Assembly (NCBI GenBank): GCA_021463865.1
Contig: JAJTXY010000008.1
Location: 150,451 to 214,450 of the forward strand
Source of the DNA: Anaerolineae bacterium
GTDB taxonomy: Bacteria > Chloroflexota > Anaerolineae > Aggregatilineales > J027
Reading direction: 5' to 3'
DNA length: 64,000 nucleotides
The position numbers and the translations under genes were made by a program. Positions 17,473 to 26,536 of the stretch are shown in pieces. Each line of letters begins with the position of its first letter. Position 1 is the first letter of the stretch. The notes beneath the pieces were generated by a model. That model saw nothing but the letters and a program-made list of their open reading frames with translations, ran no database searches and was not told the DNA's origin.

Positions 17473-20370
17473 TTGGAACGGCGTTTCCAAATTTATGTGA
17501 TTGCAGTATTTGGGTTGCTGCTGATTGTAGCACTGATCGGTGTGGTAACGCTGTTCGCCTCAGGTGTGATTGGGCGCACCGTGTTAGACCAATTCAAAGT
17601 TCAACAATTACAGATTAGCACGTCGGTTGCCCAGCAAACAGAAGCCTATTTTAACAGTCTCAGTTTTGAAATCATCAGTCTTGCCAGTTCACCTGAGATT
17701 CAAGGGATTGGTACCAGCCAAACACCACAAGCCATTGCCGCAATTGAGGCGAATATTGAACGGGCTGAACGCCAAAACACAGTAAATAGTGTCACCCGCT
17801 ATGATTTTCGAGGCCGTCCACGTTATGCGTGGCCTTCCCAATATAATGATCTTATTGAACAAGGTGAAGCATATCCATTTGCCATCCCCCCTGAACTGCT
17901 TGAACTGACAACAGAGGGTGGGGTAATCGAGTTACCTACCCAAATATATCGTGTCATTCGCTCTGGACAGGCTCGCCCCGATTATTTGCTGATAACCCCA
18001 GTTGAAGCCCGCACCGGCAATACCGAATATCTGGTGTATGAGCTTGATCTTGACGCTATTTTTAGTCAAGACCTCAGTCTCGATGGGTTTGTAGATTCCG
18101 AATCAGGCCAGTTGTGGGTTTTGGACAATGAAGGAACGTTGCTATATCAAGCCCGTACCGAAGGTGAGACCATCTCGGACGTGCGCGAAGCCTTCCCAGC
18201 CACGATCCTACAAAACATTCTGGCTGGTGGGGATTCTGTTTCGCGGACTTATAGCCCTAGGGGAACAGAACGTATTGCGGCCATTGCCCCGGTGCAGGTA
18301 AGTGGCTATTCGTTTATCTTGATGCTAAGTCAAGATACGGATGAAGCCAGTAACTTGGTAGCCGGCGATATTCAGCTTATTTCGGTGATGGCAATTGTCA
18401 CGAGTGTCTTAATTGCGATTCTAGTCTTCTTCGGGGTACGCCGTCTGGTGCGTGAAACCAGCCGCCGCCGTGCTGAGGCCAGCGCCCAACGAACTGCCCG
18501 CGCTTTGTTGGAGGTCTCCCGCGCCCTTAACTCATCACTTGATCTACAAACTGTGCTGGATCGGATTCTGTCGGAATTACAAAAGTTAATTCCCTTCTAT
18601 AGCGCTTCGATTCTGCTGTTAAATGACCGAGGCCTGTTAGAAGTGGCGACCCATCGCGGCGATGATGCTGAGGCCCATGCCCAAACGACCTTTTTAGCCA
18701 CCGAAGCACGGGCTGCCCGTGAAGTGATTGCACGCGGACATCCGGTCATTATTCAAGACACTGCTCATGATGAACGGTGGACACCCCTGCCCGGCAGCGA
18801 TATTCAATCATGGATGGGTCTGCCCCTACGAGTATTTGAGCGTTCGGTGGGTGTTTTGAACGTGAATGGGCGCACAATAGATGCCTTTACCTCTCAAGAT
18901 GTTGAGTTGGCCGAAGCATTTTCGGATCAGGCCAGCGTCGCGCTGCAAAATGCACGACTGCACGATATGGAAGTAAAGCGTATCGAGCAGGAACTTACTG
19001 TTGCCCGTGGAATCCAAACCAGCTTGCTGCCCACTGAGCCACCTAAGCTACCTGAATTGGAGATTGCCTTCACCTCGCTGGCCGCCCGTCAAGTCAGCGG
19101 CGACTATTTCCAAATCTTGCCCCTGCCAGACCGTCAACTAGGGATTTTCATCGGGGATGTGAGCGGTAAGGGTATGCCTGCCGCCTTGATTATGGCGGTC
19201 ATCACCACCGCGCTGCGTGATGAAATCAACCGCCATCGTTATCCCGGTGAACTTTTGAACGCATTAAATGAACGTCTCTTGGATCGTCTGTTACAAAATC
19301 AGATGAATAGCGCCTTGATTGCAGCACTCTTCGACCCCAATAGCTACGAATTCACCATCGCTAATGCCGGTATGGTTCAACCCTATATACGGGATGAAGA
19401 GGGGGCATGGGATTTTGTGGATGTGGGTGGGTATCCATTGGGATCGAGCCAGCAAACCCATTACACCACCAAATCATTGCAACTTCAGCCGGGTCGAGCG
19501 ATGGTGCTCTTTAGCGACGGTATTGTTGAGGCGATGAATCGGCGGGGTGAATTCTTTGGATTTGAACGCCTCGAACAACTGCTGAACAAGATTGCCGACG
19601 ACGCTAATGCCGAAGACATTCTCAAAGAAATCGTGGAGGCCGTTGATAAACATCTTGATAAAGAAGTGGCCCAAGACGACATCACGGTGATGGTACTGCG
19701 ACCACTGCAAGTGGAGCACCCCGCTCCATCCGCAATGCCGGGGTCAAGATTATCCACTAACCCTGATTTTCCCAATGGAAAAGAACTGCTTGACGAGGAT
19801 GATTCTCGGACGCTAATTGCCGAAGATGAGCCAGCCAAGAAACCCTCTATTTTTCATCATCTCGATTTCTCGACAGGGACGGAGAGCTATTCAATGCCGA
19901 GGCAAAACGTTGAGTTGTTTTTACCCAGCACATTAGGATTTGAGAAGGTGGCCCGCAACGCCGCCGAAGCGATTGCCCGCGAAATGGGCTTTACCGAAGA
20001 CCGGATTGATGACCTCAAGACGGCTGTGGCCGAAGCCTGCATGAACGCGATTGAACACGGAAATTTGCAAGACCGCTCCTCGGCAGTTACGGTGCTTTTG
20101 AGCGCTGCGCCCGGCCATCTGCAAATTCGCGTTGAAGATCGCGGACGGCAATCTATTCCAGACCCACTACCTGCCCCCGGCACCAGCGCACCGGATCGCG
20201 GGTGGGGATTGTTCTTCATCCAAAGTTTGATGGACGAAGTGGAAATTACCCGTCTGCCGGAGGGGGGTAATCTGGTTAAAATGACCATCTATCTGGGTAA
20301 AACAGAAGGCGAACTGTCGGAATCCGAACCGACTTCGGATGCTTCTGAATGGGTTGATGAGGCTGACTAA
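17473..20370 (+). CDS. Membrane sensor PP2C/SpoIIE-type phosphatase with GAF domain and C-terminal HATPase (RsbW-like anti-sigma kinase)
   Basis: Two TM helices flanking an extracytoplasmic sensor region; GAF-like region; ISGDYFQILPLPDRQLGIFIGDVSGKGMPAALIM and DITVMVLRP (SpoIIE/PP2C); DDLKTAVAEACMNAIEHGN...PDRGWGLFFIQSLMDEVEI (HATPase_c). TTG start with GGGAG SD. Confidence 0.88.
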   Translation: MERRFQIYVIAVFGLLLIVALIGVVTLFASGVIGRTVLDQFKVQQLQISTSVAQQTEAYFNSLSFEIISLASSPEIQGIGTSQTPQAIAAIEANIERAERQNTVNSVTRYDFRGRPRYAWPSQYNDLIEQGEAYPFAIPPELLELTTEGGVIELPTQIYRVIRSGQARPDYLLITPVEARTGNTEYLVYELDLDAIFSQDLSLDGFVDSESGQLWVLDNEGTLLYQARTEGETISDVREAFPATILQNILAGGDSVSRTYSPRGTERIAAIAPVQVSGYSFILMLSQDTDEASNLVAGDIQLISVMAIVTSVLIAILVFFGVRRLVRETSRRRAEASAQRTARALLEVSRALNSSLDLQTVLDRILSELQKLIPFYSASILLLNDRGLLEVATHRGDDAEAHAQTTFLATEARAAREVIARGHPVIIQDTAHDERWTPLPGSDIQSWMGLPLRVFERSVGVLNVNGRTIDAFTSQDVELAEAFSDQASVALQNARLHDMEVKRIEQELTVARGIQTSLLPTEPPKLPELEIAFTSLAARQVSGDYFQILPLPDRQLGIFIGDVSGKGMPAALIMAVITTALRDEINRHRYPGELLNALNERLLDRLLQNQMNSALIAALFDPNSYEFTIANAGMVQPYIRDEEGAWDFVDVGGYPLGSSQQTHYTTKSLQLQPGRAMVLFSDGIVEAMNRRGEFFGFERLEQLLNKIADDANAEDILKEIVEAVDKHLDKEVAQDDITVMVLRPLQVEHPAPSAMPGSRLSTNPDFPNGKELLDEDDSRTLIAEDEPAKKPSIFHHLDFSTGTESYSMPRQNVELFLPSTLGFEKVARNAAEAIAREMGFTEDRIDDLKTAVAEACMNAIEHGNLQDRSSAVTVLLSAAPGHLQIRVEDRGRQSIPDPLPAPGTSAPDRGWGLFFIQSLMDEVEITRLPEGGNLVKMTIYLGKTEGELSESEPTSDASEWVDEAD

Positions 20371-20388
20371 AGGGGGAGTAATAAATCA

Positions 20389-20790
20389 ATGGCTAAGGAT
20401 GTACAGTTTCGACAGGATGGCAAGATAGGCTTTTTGGATTTTCCGCGTGATGTGATTGCCCAAACACGCGAATCGGCATATGCCGCCTATAATCAACTTT
20501 CGGTAAGCAAGGTAGAGATTGTGGCGATGAACTTTGAAACCAGTGATTATCTCAACAGCGCTGGAATCGGTTTGGTGATTAGTCTGGTTGAAGATGCAAA
20601 TCGGGCCGGACGTCGTGTATTTGCCTATGGCTTGTCGTCGCACTATCGCAAATTATTCAGCATGGTAGGATTGACGGAACGGCTATCGTTGGTGGCAAAT
20701 GAACAGGCAATGCGTGATAAATTAAATCCCCCACCCCCCCCTGAAGAAGCGAAAAAGGAAGAACCTAAGAAAGAAGAGCCTAAAAGCTGA
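20389..20790 (+). CDS. STAS-domain anti-anti-sigma factor with charged Pro/Glu/Lys tail
   Basis: VEIVAMNFETSDYLNSAGIGLVISLVEDANRAGRRVFAYGLSSHYRKLFSMVGL; tail PPPPPEEAKKEEPKKEEPKS. Confidence 0.87.
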   Translation: MAKDVQFRQDGKIGFLDFPRDVIAQTRESAYAAYNQLSVSKVEIVAMNFETSDYLNSAGIGLVISLVEDANRAGRRVFAYGLSSHYRKLFSMVGLTERLSLVANEQAMRDKLNPPPPPEEAKKEEPKKEEPKS

Positions 20791-20819
20791 GTTCAATCAG
20801 TTCCGCTCTATAGAATAAA

Positions 20820-20853
20820 AAATGACGGCTTTCCATCAGGTAGGCCGTCATTT
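20820..20853. terminator. Bidirectional intrinsic terminator between convergent genes
   Basis: AAATGACGGC-tttccatcaggtag-GCCGTCATTT perfect 10-bp inverted repeat with A-run and T-run flanks. Confidence 0.8.
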
Positions 20854-20862
20854 CTATCTACC

Positions 20863-22233
20863 CTATTCGACTAGAAACGGGTCTTGATAGGTAATCCCAA
20901 TTGTTTGATCGTCCACCGCTACCCCGGCTTTGTAAATCGTCAAGGTAAAATAAATCGTTGTACCAGTGGCTACATCGGGGCAGACCTGACGACTATCCAC
21001 TCCCACAACACCCTCGGTTGTTTCATCATAGGAAGAATACAGATAAACCGCATCCACGTATTCGACACTCCAATAGATGTTGGTGCAATAGACATAGACG
21101 TCATCAACCAGTGCCGGAAGTTCATAGTAATCCGCATAGAAATAGTGGATAACAGGGCCGGGTGTCGCCCCCGGTACAGGAGTATTGGTTGGCCCAGAAG
21201 GACGCGGCCCAGTGGGTCGGGTAATGCCCGGTGCGTCAACCGTTGGCACGTTGCCACACCCGCCAAACTCATTCACATCCGCATCTTTGGCCCATGCCTG
21301 TGGCGCACCCGTAATACTAATCTGCCACCAATTTTCGCCAACCGTATCATTTTTCCCCGTAACCAAATAGAGGACGCCAAATTCGAGTACCTCAAGTGGC
21401 CCGCGATTATCCCCCGGCCCAACCCGTGCGATCACCTCACGTCCGCGAATTGGCCCAATCTGGCAGGGAAGCGGCTCTTTGGGGTCAAACACAATGGCCG
21501 GGGTCGCCGTGCCCGTACCGGTTGGCGAAGGGCTACTGGTGATGGTCGGCGTCGGCGAGGCGGTGCGAGTTGGAGAAGCCGTCAAACTTGGCATCGCCGT
21601 AAATGTTGCTGTCCCAGTGGTTGTCGAGGTGGAGGTCAAAGTAGCAGTTGGCGTCGGTGTGGAAGTAAGGGTGAAAGTCGCCGTTGAGGTGGCAGTAGGA
21701 GTTGGTGAAGCGGTTGCCGTTGAAGTCGCGGTTGCGGTTGGTGTGAGGGTTGGTGTTGGGGTCGCTTGTAGGGCGTACACAAACACTGGCGCAGAAACTA
21801 CGCCACTCACTTCCACCGTCAATTCATAAACAACCAATCCATCTTCATTGGTTGTTCCCACTTCTTGTTGAACTGGCAGCCACTCACCCTCATAACGCGC
21901 TAAAGCACCCGCCGTTTCTTCAACTGCTTGCGGACTGCCCAAATCTACAGTGGTCAGCAGTCCTCCATTCACATCGCGTACACTGAGTAGAGCACCCCCT
22001 GTTAGCGAGGCGGCATGGGCAACAATTTCAATGGGGGACGTCCCAAACACCACCATTTCATTGGTCAATGGGCTATCAATCCACACACGCGGCGGATTAA
22101 TCGCAACGGCCTGCGGTTCGATATTTTCGACGTCCGGTGTAGGGGTTGGCGTAGCATCTTCTTCGCAGGCGGTCATCCCGAACCCCAGCAGGCCAATCAA
22201 TAACAGCAGAAAGTACCAAGATTTTGTATTCAT
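20863..22233 (-). CDS. Lipoprotein with Thr/Pro-rich linker and SH3-like C-terminal region
   Basis: Lipobox-like LLGFGMTAC; long TPTPT/TATAS linker; C-terminal REVIARVGPGDNRGPLEVLEFGVLYLVTGKNDTVGENWWQISITGAPQAWAKDADV (SH3b-like). Confidence 0.72.
   Translation of the reverse strand: MNTKSWYFLLLLIGLLGFGMTACEEDATPTPTPDVENIEPQAVAINPPRVWIDSPLTNEMVVFGTSPIEIVAHAASLTGGALLSVRDVNGGLLTTVDLGSPQAVEETAGALARYEGEWLPVQQEVGTTNEDGLVVYELTVEVSGVVSAPVFVYALQATPTPTLTPTATATSTATASPTPTATSTATFTLTSTPTPTATLTSTSTTTGTATFTAMPSLTASPTRTASPTPTITSSPSPTGTGTATPAIVFDPKEPLPCQIGPIRGREVIARVGPGDNRGPLEVLEFGVLYLVTGKNDTVGENWWQISITGAPQAWAKDADVNEFGGCGNVPTVDAPGITRPTGPRPSGPTNTPVPGATPGPVIHYFYADYYELPALVDDVYVYCTNIYWSVEYVDAVYLYSSYDETTEGVVGVDSRQVCPDVATGTTIYFTLTIYKAGVAVDDQTIGITYQDPFLVE
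21500..21780 (-). repeat. Low-complexity repeat encoding the Thr/Pro/Ser/Ala linker
   Basis: Degenerate repeats translating as TPTPTLTPTATATSTATASPTPTATSTATFTLTSTPTPTATL... Confidence 0.8.
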
Positions 22234-22235
22234 GA

Positions 22236-22589
22236 TTAGTAGATTCGGGGCAAACTAGGGTCAACATCCTGCGCCCAACGCAAAATGCCACCATCGAGAT
22301 TGAATAGGTTTTCTTCGGGCCAACCTTGCACCGCCAAAAATTCAGCAGCTTGCATACTGCGGCCTCCGCTGCGACATACAAAAACCACCACTTTATCTTG
22401 TGGAATTTCATCGGCACGTAAAGGTAGATCGGTCAAAATAATCTGCTTGGCAAAATCCAGTTTAGAAATTTCTAGTTCCCAGTCCTGCCGCACATCAATA
22501 ACCACAATAGCTTCACCCGCATCCAAGCGGCGTTTAAGTTCAGCGGGTTTCATGTTGTGAATCGCCACTCTGTTATTCCCCACCTTCAT
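22236..22589 (-). CDS. Single-domain rhodanese (sulfurtransferase)
   Basis: AIVVIDVRQDWELE...VVVFVCRSGGRSMQAAEFLAVQGW...NLDGGILRWAQDVDPSLP: Cys active-site loop CRSGGRS. Confidence 0.9.
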   Translation of the reverse strand: MKVGNNRVAIHNMKPAELKRRLDAGEAIVVIDVRQDWELEISKLDFAKQIILTDLPLRADEIPQDKVVVFVCRSGGRSMQAAEFLAVQGWPEENLFNLDGGILRWAQDVDPSLPRIY

Positions 22590-22601
22590 CTCAGAAATGA
22601 A

Positions 22602-22640
22602 AAAAGCGCATTTCCATAATTATACAGAAATCGCGCTTTT
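22602..22640 (-). terminator. Intrinsic terminator after the MoeZ-like gene
   Basis: AAAAGCGC-ATTTC ... GAAAT-c-GCGCTTTT inverted repeat with minus-strand T-run. Confidence 0.65.
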
Positions 22641-22671
22641 GGGGTGCAAAGCGAAAAATATCAGAACACCA

Positions 22672-23868
22672 TCAATAGACAGGCAGGGATTGGTCTATCT
22701 GTTTGGCCCACGCATTGATGCCGCCAGAGACATTAATCGCATTAGTAAAACCAGCGTCTTGTAACCAGCGCACCACATCCCCACTGCGTACTCCGGTGCG
22801 GCAAAGTACCATCAAGGTTCTATCGCGGGGGAGTTCATTTAAGTGGTTCATGACCTCTCCTTTGGGGATAAACACTGATCCCTCGATTTTGCTGATGGCC
22901 CATTCATGCGGTTCGCGCACATCCAAAATGGTCAATTTCTCGCCGCCTGCCACGCGCTCCTTGAGGGCTTTTACGCCGACAGCGGGAATCGGTTTGAGAC
23001 CTGTGCCATTGTCAAAACTGCTGCGATCATGGGCGGGCACACCACAGAACTGCTCATAATCAATCAGTTCAGTGAGGGTGGGGTGTTCGCTGCATACCGG
23101 GCAGTTGGGGTTCTTACGAATTTTCATGGTATCAAAGGTCATTGCCAGCGCATCATACAGCAAGAGACGTCCGACCAATGGTTGCCCAATGCCCAAAATC
23201 AACTTAATGGCTTCGGTGGCCTGTAATGTGCCGATGGTTCCCGGCAAAATTCCCAAAACGCCGCCTTCCGCGCAACTTGGCACAAGGCCGGGGGGTGGGG
23301 GTTCGGGGAATAAGCAGCGATAGCACGGCCCGTCCTCATGACCAAAAACCGATACCTGACCTTCAAAACGGAAGATGCTGCCATAGACGTTAATTTTGCC
23401 CAACATCACGCAGGCATCATTGACCAAATAGCGCGTCGGGAAATTATCTGTGCCGTCAATCACGATGTCGTAATCTTTGATGATGTCGAGGGCGTTTTCG
23501 CTGGTGAGCGGCACGTTATATTTGACCAATTTGACAAAGGGGTTTAGGTCGGCCAATGTCTCTTCCGCCGATTCCAATTTGGAGCGCCCAATGTCTTTGG
23601 TGCCATGAATGATCTGACGCTGTAAATTGGTGAAATCCACGACATCGTAATCCACCAAGCCAATGGTGCCAATGCCAGCGGCGGCGAGATACATGCTGGT
23701 AGGACTACCAAGACCCCCCGTACCAATCAACAATATACTGGCGGCTTTGAGTTTCTTTTGTCCCTCAATCCCCACTTCCGGCATAATGAGGTGGCGGCTG
23801 TAACGCAGCACTTCCTCATGGGAGAGCCTGACTTCGGATGGGGCAATCACAGTTGTGGGTAGAGCCAT
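22672..23868 (-). CDS. ThiF/MoeB-type E1-like adenylyltransferase fused to rhodanese (MoeZ/MoeBR-like)
   Basis: ILLIGTGGLGSPTSMYLAAAGIGTIGLVDYDVVDFTNLQRQIIHGT; Zn-type Cys pairs CYRC and CPVC; C-terminal LTILDVREPHEWAISKIEG...LMVLCRTGVRSGDVVRWL. Confidence 0.93.
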   Translation of the reverse strand: MALPTTVIAPSEVRLSHEEVLRYSRHLIMPEVGIEGQKKLKAASILLIGTGGLGSPTSMYLAAAGIGTIGLVDYDVVDFTNLQRQIIHGTKDIGRSKLESAEETLADLNPFVKLVKYNVPLTSENALDIIKDYDIVIDGTDNFPTRYLVNDACVMLGKINVYGSIFRFEGQVSVFGHEDGPCYRCLFPEPPPPGLVPSCAEGGVLGILPGTIGTLQATEAIKLILGIGQPLVGRLLLYDALAMTFDTMKIRKNPNCPVCSEHPTLTELIDYEQFCGVPAHDRSSFDNGTGLKPIPAVGVKALKERVAGGEKLTILDVREPHEWAISKIEGSVFIPKGEVMNHLNELPRDRTLMVLCRTGVRSGDVVRWLQDAGFTNAINVSGGINAWAKQIDQSLPVY

Positions 23869-23883
23869 TGAGAATGATCCTTG

Positions 23884-24297
23884 TTATGCAATTGCTTCTT
23901 GAATCTGCTTGCGAAGTTTTTCGGCAGAGGCCACACCATAGTTGACGGCTTTGGGCTGTCCCTGCGCATCTAGGATATAGGTAGTGGGTAGGCTCATCAC
24001 CCCCCAGCGTTGGGCGTCATCCAATTGATAGTCGGCGTCAACCCGGATAATCTGCACATCTTCATAACCGGGCAAGCTACGCAGTCGGCTAAAGGCAGGC
24101 TGTTGCTGCATTTTACACGCCACACACCCATCAGCGGTGAAATAGAGTATGGCGGGTTTGCCGGGGATGAAGACCGCTAACAAGGGATCATGATGAGCGA
24201 GATAGGTGGCTCGTCGCAAGCCCCACCATTTCCAGCCATGATACAGTGCGAGGCCCAAAGTAATGAGGGCCGTTAGGGTGATGAGTCGTTCCAGCAT
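23884..24297 (-). CDS. Thioredoxin-family protein
   Basis: AILYFTADGCVACKMQQQPAFSRL (CVAC active site), VDADYQLDDAQRWGVMSLPTTYILD; N-terminal TM. Confidence 0.85.
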   Translation of the reverse strand: MLERLITLTALITLGLALYHGWKWWGLRRATYLAHHDPLLAVFIPGKPAILYFTADGCVACKMQQQPAFSRLRSLPGYEDVQIIRVDADYQLDDAQRWGVMSLPTTYILDAQGQPKAVNYGVASAEKLRKQIQEAIA

Positions 24298-24309
24298 TTC
24301 GTTTCCCTC

Positions 24310-24762
24310 TTAGGCAGGCCGATTGATGGGTTGAACCTTAAAACCGGGAATACCGCGTTTGCCCAGTTGGTAGTAGATAAAGCAGCCCGTGCAGAAACCC
24401 GCAAAAAGATTGAGCGCAGCCAAGCCAATCACCATAAACGCCAGTACCCAACCAACTACGGCGACATCGGCAAGCAGGGCAACGGTGGCAATCGCCAAAA
24501 ACGCCCCGCCCAAACCCTGCGCAAAGAGGTGCGGTTCGGGATTATCTTCTATCACATCCGGTTTGACCAAGCCGCTTGGTTTGAGAACATGCTGATAGAA
24601 ACGTTTAAACAAGCCAGCCTGTGGAAAAATCGTGCCGACAATCATGACCGCCGAGACAAAAGCCACCAACATCCATGTACCCAATACAAAGGCTAACAGT
24701 AAAAGCCCGATGATGAATGCCTGATTGGTACGCAAGGCACTGTGGTCAACTTTACGAATCAT
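24310..24762 (-). CDS. DUF4395 membrane protein
   Basis: VDHSALRTNQAFIIGLLLLAFVLGTWMLVAF... with C-terminal AALNLFAGFCTGCFIYYQLGKRGIPG typical of DUF4395, next to thioredoxin. Confidence 0.8.
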   Translation of the reverse strand: MIRKVDHSALRTNQAFIIGLLLLAFVLGTWMLVAFVSAVMIVGTIFPQAGLFKRFYQHVLKPSGLVKPDVIEDNPEPHLFAQGLGGAFLAIATVALLADVAVVGWVLAFMVIGLAALNLFAGFCTGCFIYYQLGKRGIPGFKVQPINRPA

Positions 24763-24792
24763 ATGCCCACCACTCCCTAATCAACTAGATTT

Positions 24793-25065
24793 CTATCTTC
24801 CACCAGCAATACTGGGGATAATGCGTAATTTATCCCCCGGCTCAACTTCCGTGTCCAAGCCGCTCCGAAAACGCACATCCTCATCACCAATAAAAATATT
24901 GACGAAATTCCGCAGTTCATCTCCGTTATACAAATGCGGACGCAAATCCGGAAACTGTGTGGTCAAATCGCTGAGAATCGCGCTGACCGTCGCACCGGAT
25001 ACATTCACTTCCGCATTCCCGCCCGTATAGGAGCGCAGGGGGGTCGGGATTTTAATGGTTGCCAT
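24793..25065 (-). CDS. MoaD/ThiS/CysO-like ubiquitin-fold sulfur carrier ending ...SIAGGR
   Basis: MATIKIPTPLRSYTGGNAEVNVSGATVSAILSDLTTQFPDLRPHLYNGDELRNFVNIFIGDEDVRF...GDKLRIIPSIAGGR; C-terminal di-Gly followed by one Arg then TAG. Confidence 0.9.
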   Translation of the reverse strand: MATIKIPTPLRSYTGGNAEVNVSGATVSAILSDLTTQFPDLRPHLYNGDELRNFVNIFIGDEDVRFRSGLDTEVEPGDKLRIIPSIAGGR

Positions 25066-25516
25066 TGTTAGACTTCTCCTCAAATACTGCTTGACTAAAA
25101 CTTAACTGACCTTCAATAAATGACTCGCGGTTGGCGGCGAGTTCCCACAGGCGCGATTCGGCTCGTTTGCCGCCCCGCACCGAAACAATCAGATAGGCAA
25201 AATAGGGCCATGCGTGTGTCCGGTCAAATTCCGACGGGATAGCAGGATGATCGGGATGGGAATGGAAATAGCCCAATAACGATAATCCCCGTGCATCGGC
25301 CTCATCTTCAATCCGCTGAAATGCACCCGCCTCGGCAAGATAACGATGAAATTGTTCTTCGGAAGCAAAGGTGTTTTCGACCAAATGGACTTCCGTGACC
25401 TGTCGGGTATCACCCTTAATATGCCCGACCAAAAAACCACCGCCTTCACTGGGGAAGGTATTTTCCAGATGATGGGTAAGGCGGTCATGTAATTCTGTTG
25501 AAATGACCAACTCCAC
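25052..25516 (-). CDS. JAMM/MPN+ (Mov34-type) metalloprotease, Mec+-like
   Basis: SEGGGFLVGHIKGD and LGYFHSHPDHPAIPSEFDRTHA = HxHx7Sx2D JAMM motif. Confidence 0.88.
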   Translation of the reverse strand: MELVISTELHDRLTHHLENTFPSEGGGFLVGHIKGDTRQVTEVHLVENTFASEEQFHRYLAEAGAFQRIEDEADARGLSLLGYFHSHPDHPAIPSEFDRTHAWPYFAYLIVSVRGGKRAESRLWELAANRESFIEGQLSFSQAVFEEKSNNGNH

Positions 25517-25522
25517 GTCGGT

Positions 25523-26503
25523 TTATCCTTCCGTCCAAAATGATTCGCTGAGATATTTATAGGCATTGTCGGGAAATACGGTCACGATTACGGCAGATTC
25601 GCCACGATCCGCCACTGCTTCGGCGACCTGCAACGCTCCCAACATTGCGGCGGCAGAACTGATGCCAACCAGATAGCCTTCTTCTCGTGCCAAACGACGC
25701 GCCATCATATAGGTCGCTTCAGTGCTGATTTCCAAGTTCGCATCCGCCAACTCCTCGTCGTAAATGCCGGGACGAATGGCGGTAGGGATATGTTTCAAGC
25801 CCTCCAGACCGTTAAACGGCGAATCGGGCTGAATCGAAATCGCTTGGATGTTGGGGTTTAATTCCTTCAAGCGTCGCACAGTTCCGGTAAATGTCCCCGT
25901 CGTGCCGAGTCCCGCTAGAAAATGGGTAATCTGCCCATCGGTCTGTTCCCAAATTTCCACAGCGGTGGTGTGGTAATGCGCCTGCCAATTGGCGGGATTG
26001 TTATATTGGTTGGCGTAGAAATAGTTGCTAGGTTTGGCGGCGGCAAGTTCGCGTACAGCGGTAATCGCACCGTCCGAGCCTTCCAGTGGGTCGGTCAGCA
26101 CCAATTTCACACCGTATGCCTGTAGAATTTGCAGGCGTTCGGGGCTGACATTAGCGGGCATAAATAACATGACCCGATAGCCACGCGCTGCACCGATCAT
26201 GGCATAAGCAATGCCCGTATTGCCGCTAGTGCTGTCCAGAATCGTTTTGCCGGGGGTCAAAAGCCCATCGCGTTCAGCACTGAGGATGATATTCAACGCG
26301 GCCCGATCTTTTACACTACCCCCCGGATTATGCCATTCCGCTTTGGCAAACACTTGCACATCTTCCGGTAAATGGGCAGTGATGCGTGAAAAACCCAATA
26401 ATGGCGTGTTCCCAATCAGTGATTCAAGTTGTTGTCCGGCCCGATGGCCCGACATTCGTAGCCCGACAGTGTGATGGTTCAATGCCAATGTCATGATGTC
26501 CAT
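25523..26503 (-). CDS. cysM: Cysteine synthase (PLP-dependent, CysM-like)
   Basis: NPGGSVKDRAALNIILSAERDG (PLP Lys), LDSTSGNTGIAYAMIGAARGY, FLAGLGTTGTFTGTVRRLKE, VGISSAAAMLGALQVA. Confidence 0.9.
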   Translation of the reverse strand: MDIMTLALNHHTVGLRMSGHRAGQQLESLIGNTPLLGFSRITAHLPEDVQVFAKAEWHNPGGSVKDRAALNIILSAERDGLLTPGKTILDSTSGNTGIAYAMIGAARGYRVMLFMPANVSPERLQILQAYGVKLVLTDPLEGSDGAITAVRELAAAKPSNYFYANQYNNPANWQAHYHTTAVEIWEQTDGQITHFLAGLGTTGTFTGTVRRLKELNPNIQAISIQPDSPFNGLEGLKHIPTAIRPGIYDEELADANLEISTEATYMMARRLAREEGYLVGISSAAAMLGALQVAEAVADRGESAVIVTVFPDNAYKYLSESFWTEG

Positions 26504-26536
26504 GTTCCTATGTTTGGATTACAGTACGGCCTATTG

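Noticed and set aside
21479-21829. Valine-rich + strand ORF (VGVGVAVEVAV...)
   Set aside because: Shadow ORF antisense to the Thr/Pro-rich linker of the lipoprotein gene; composition mirrors the repeat codons.
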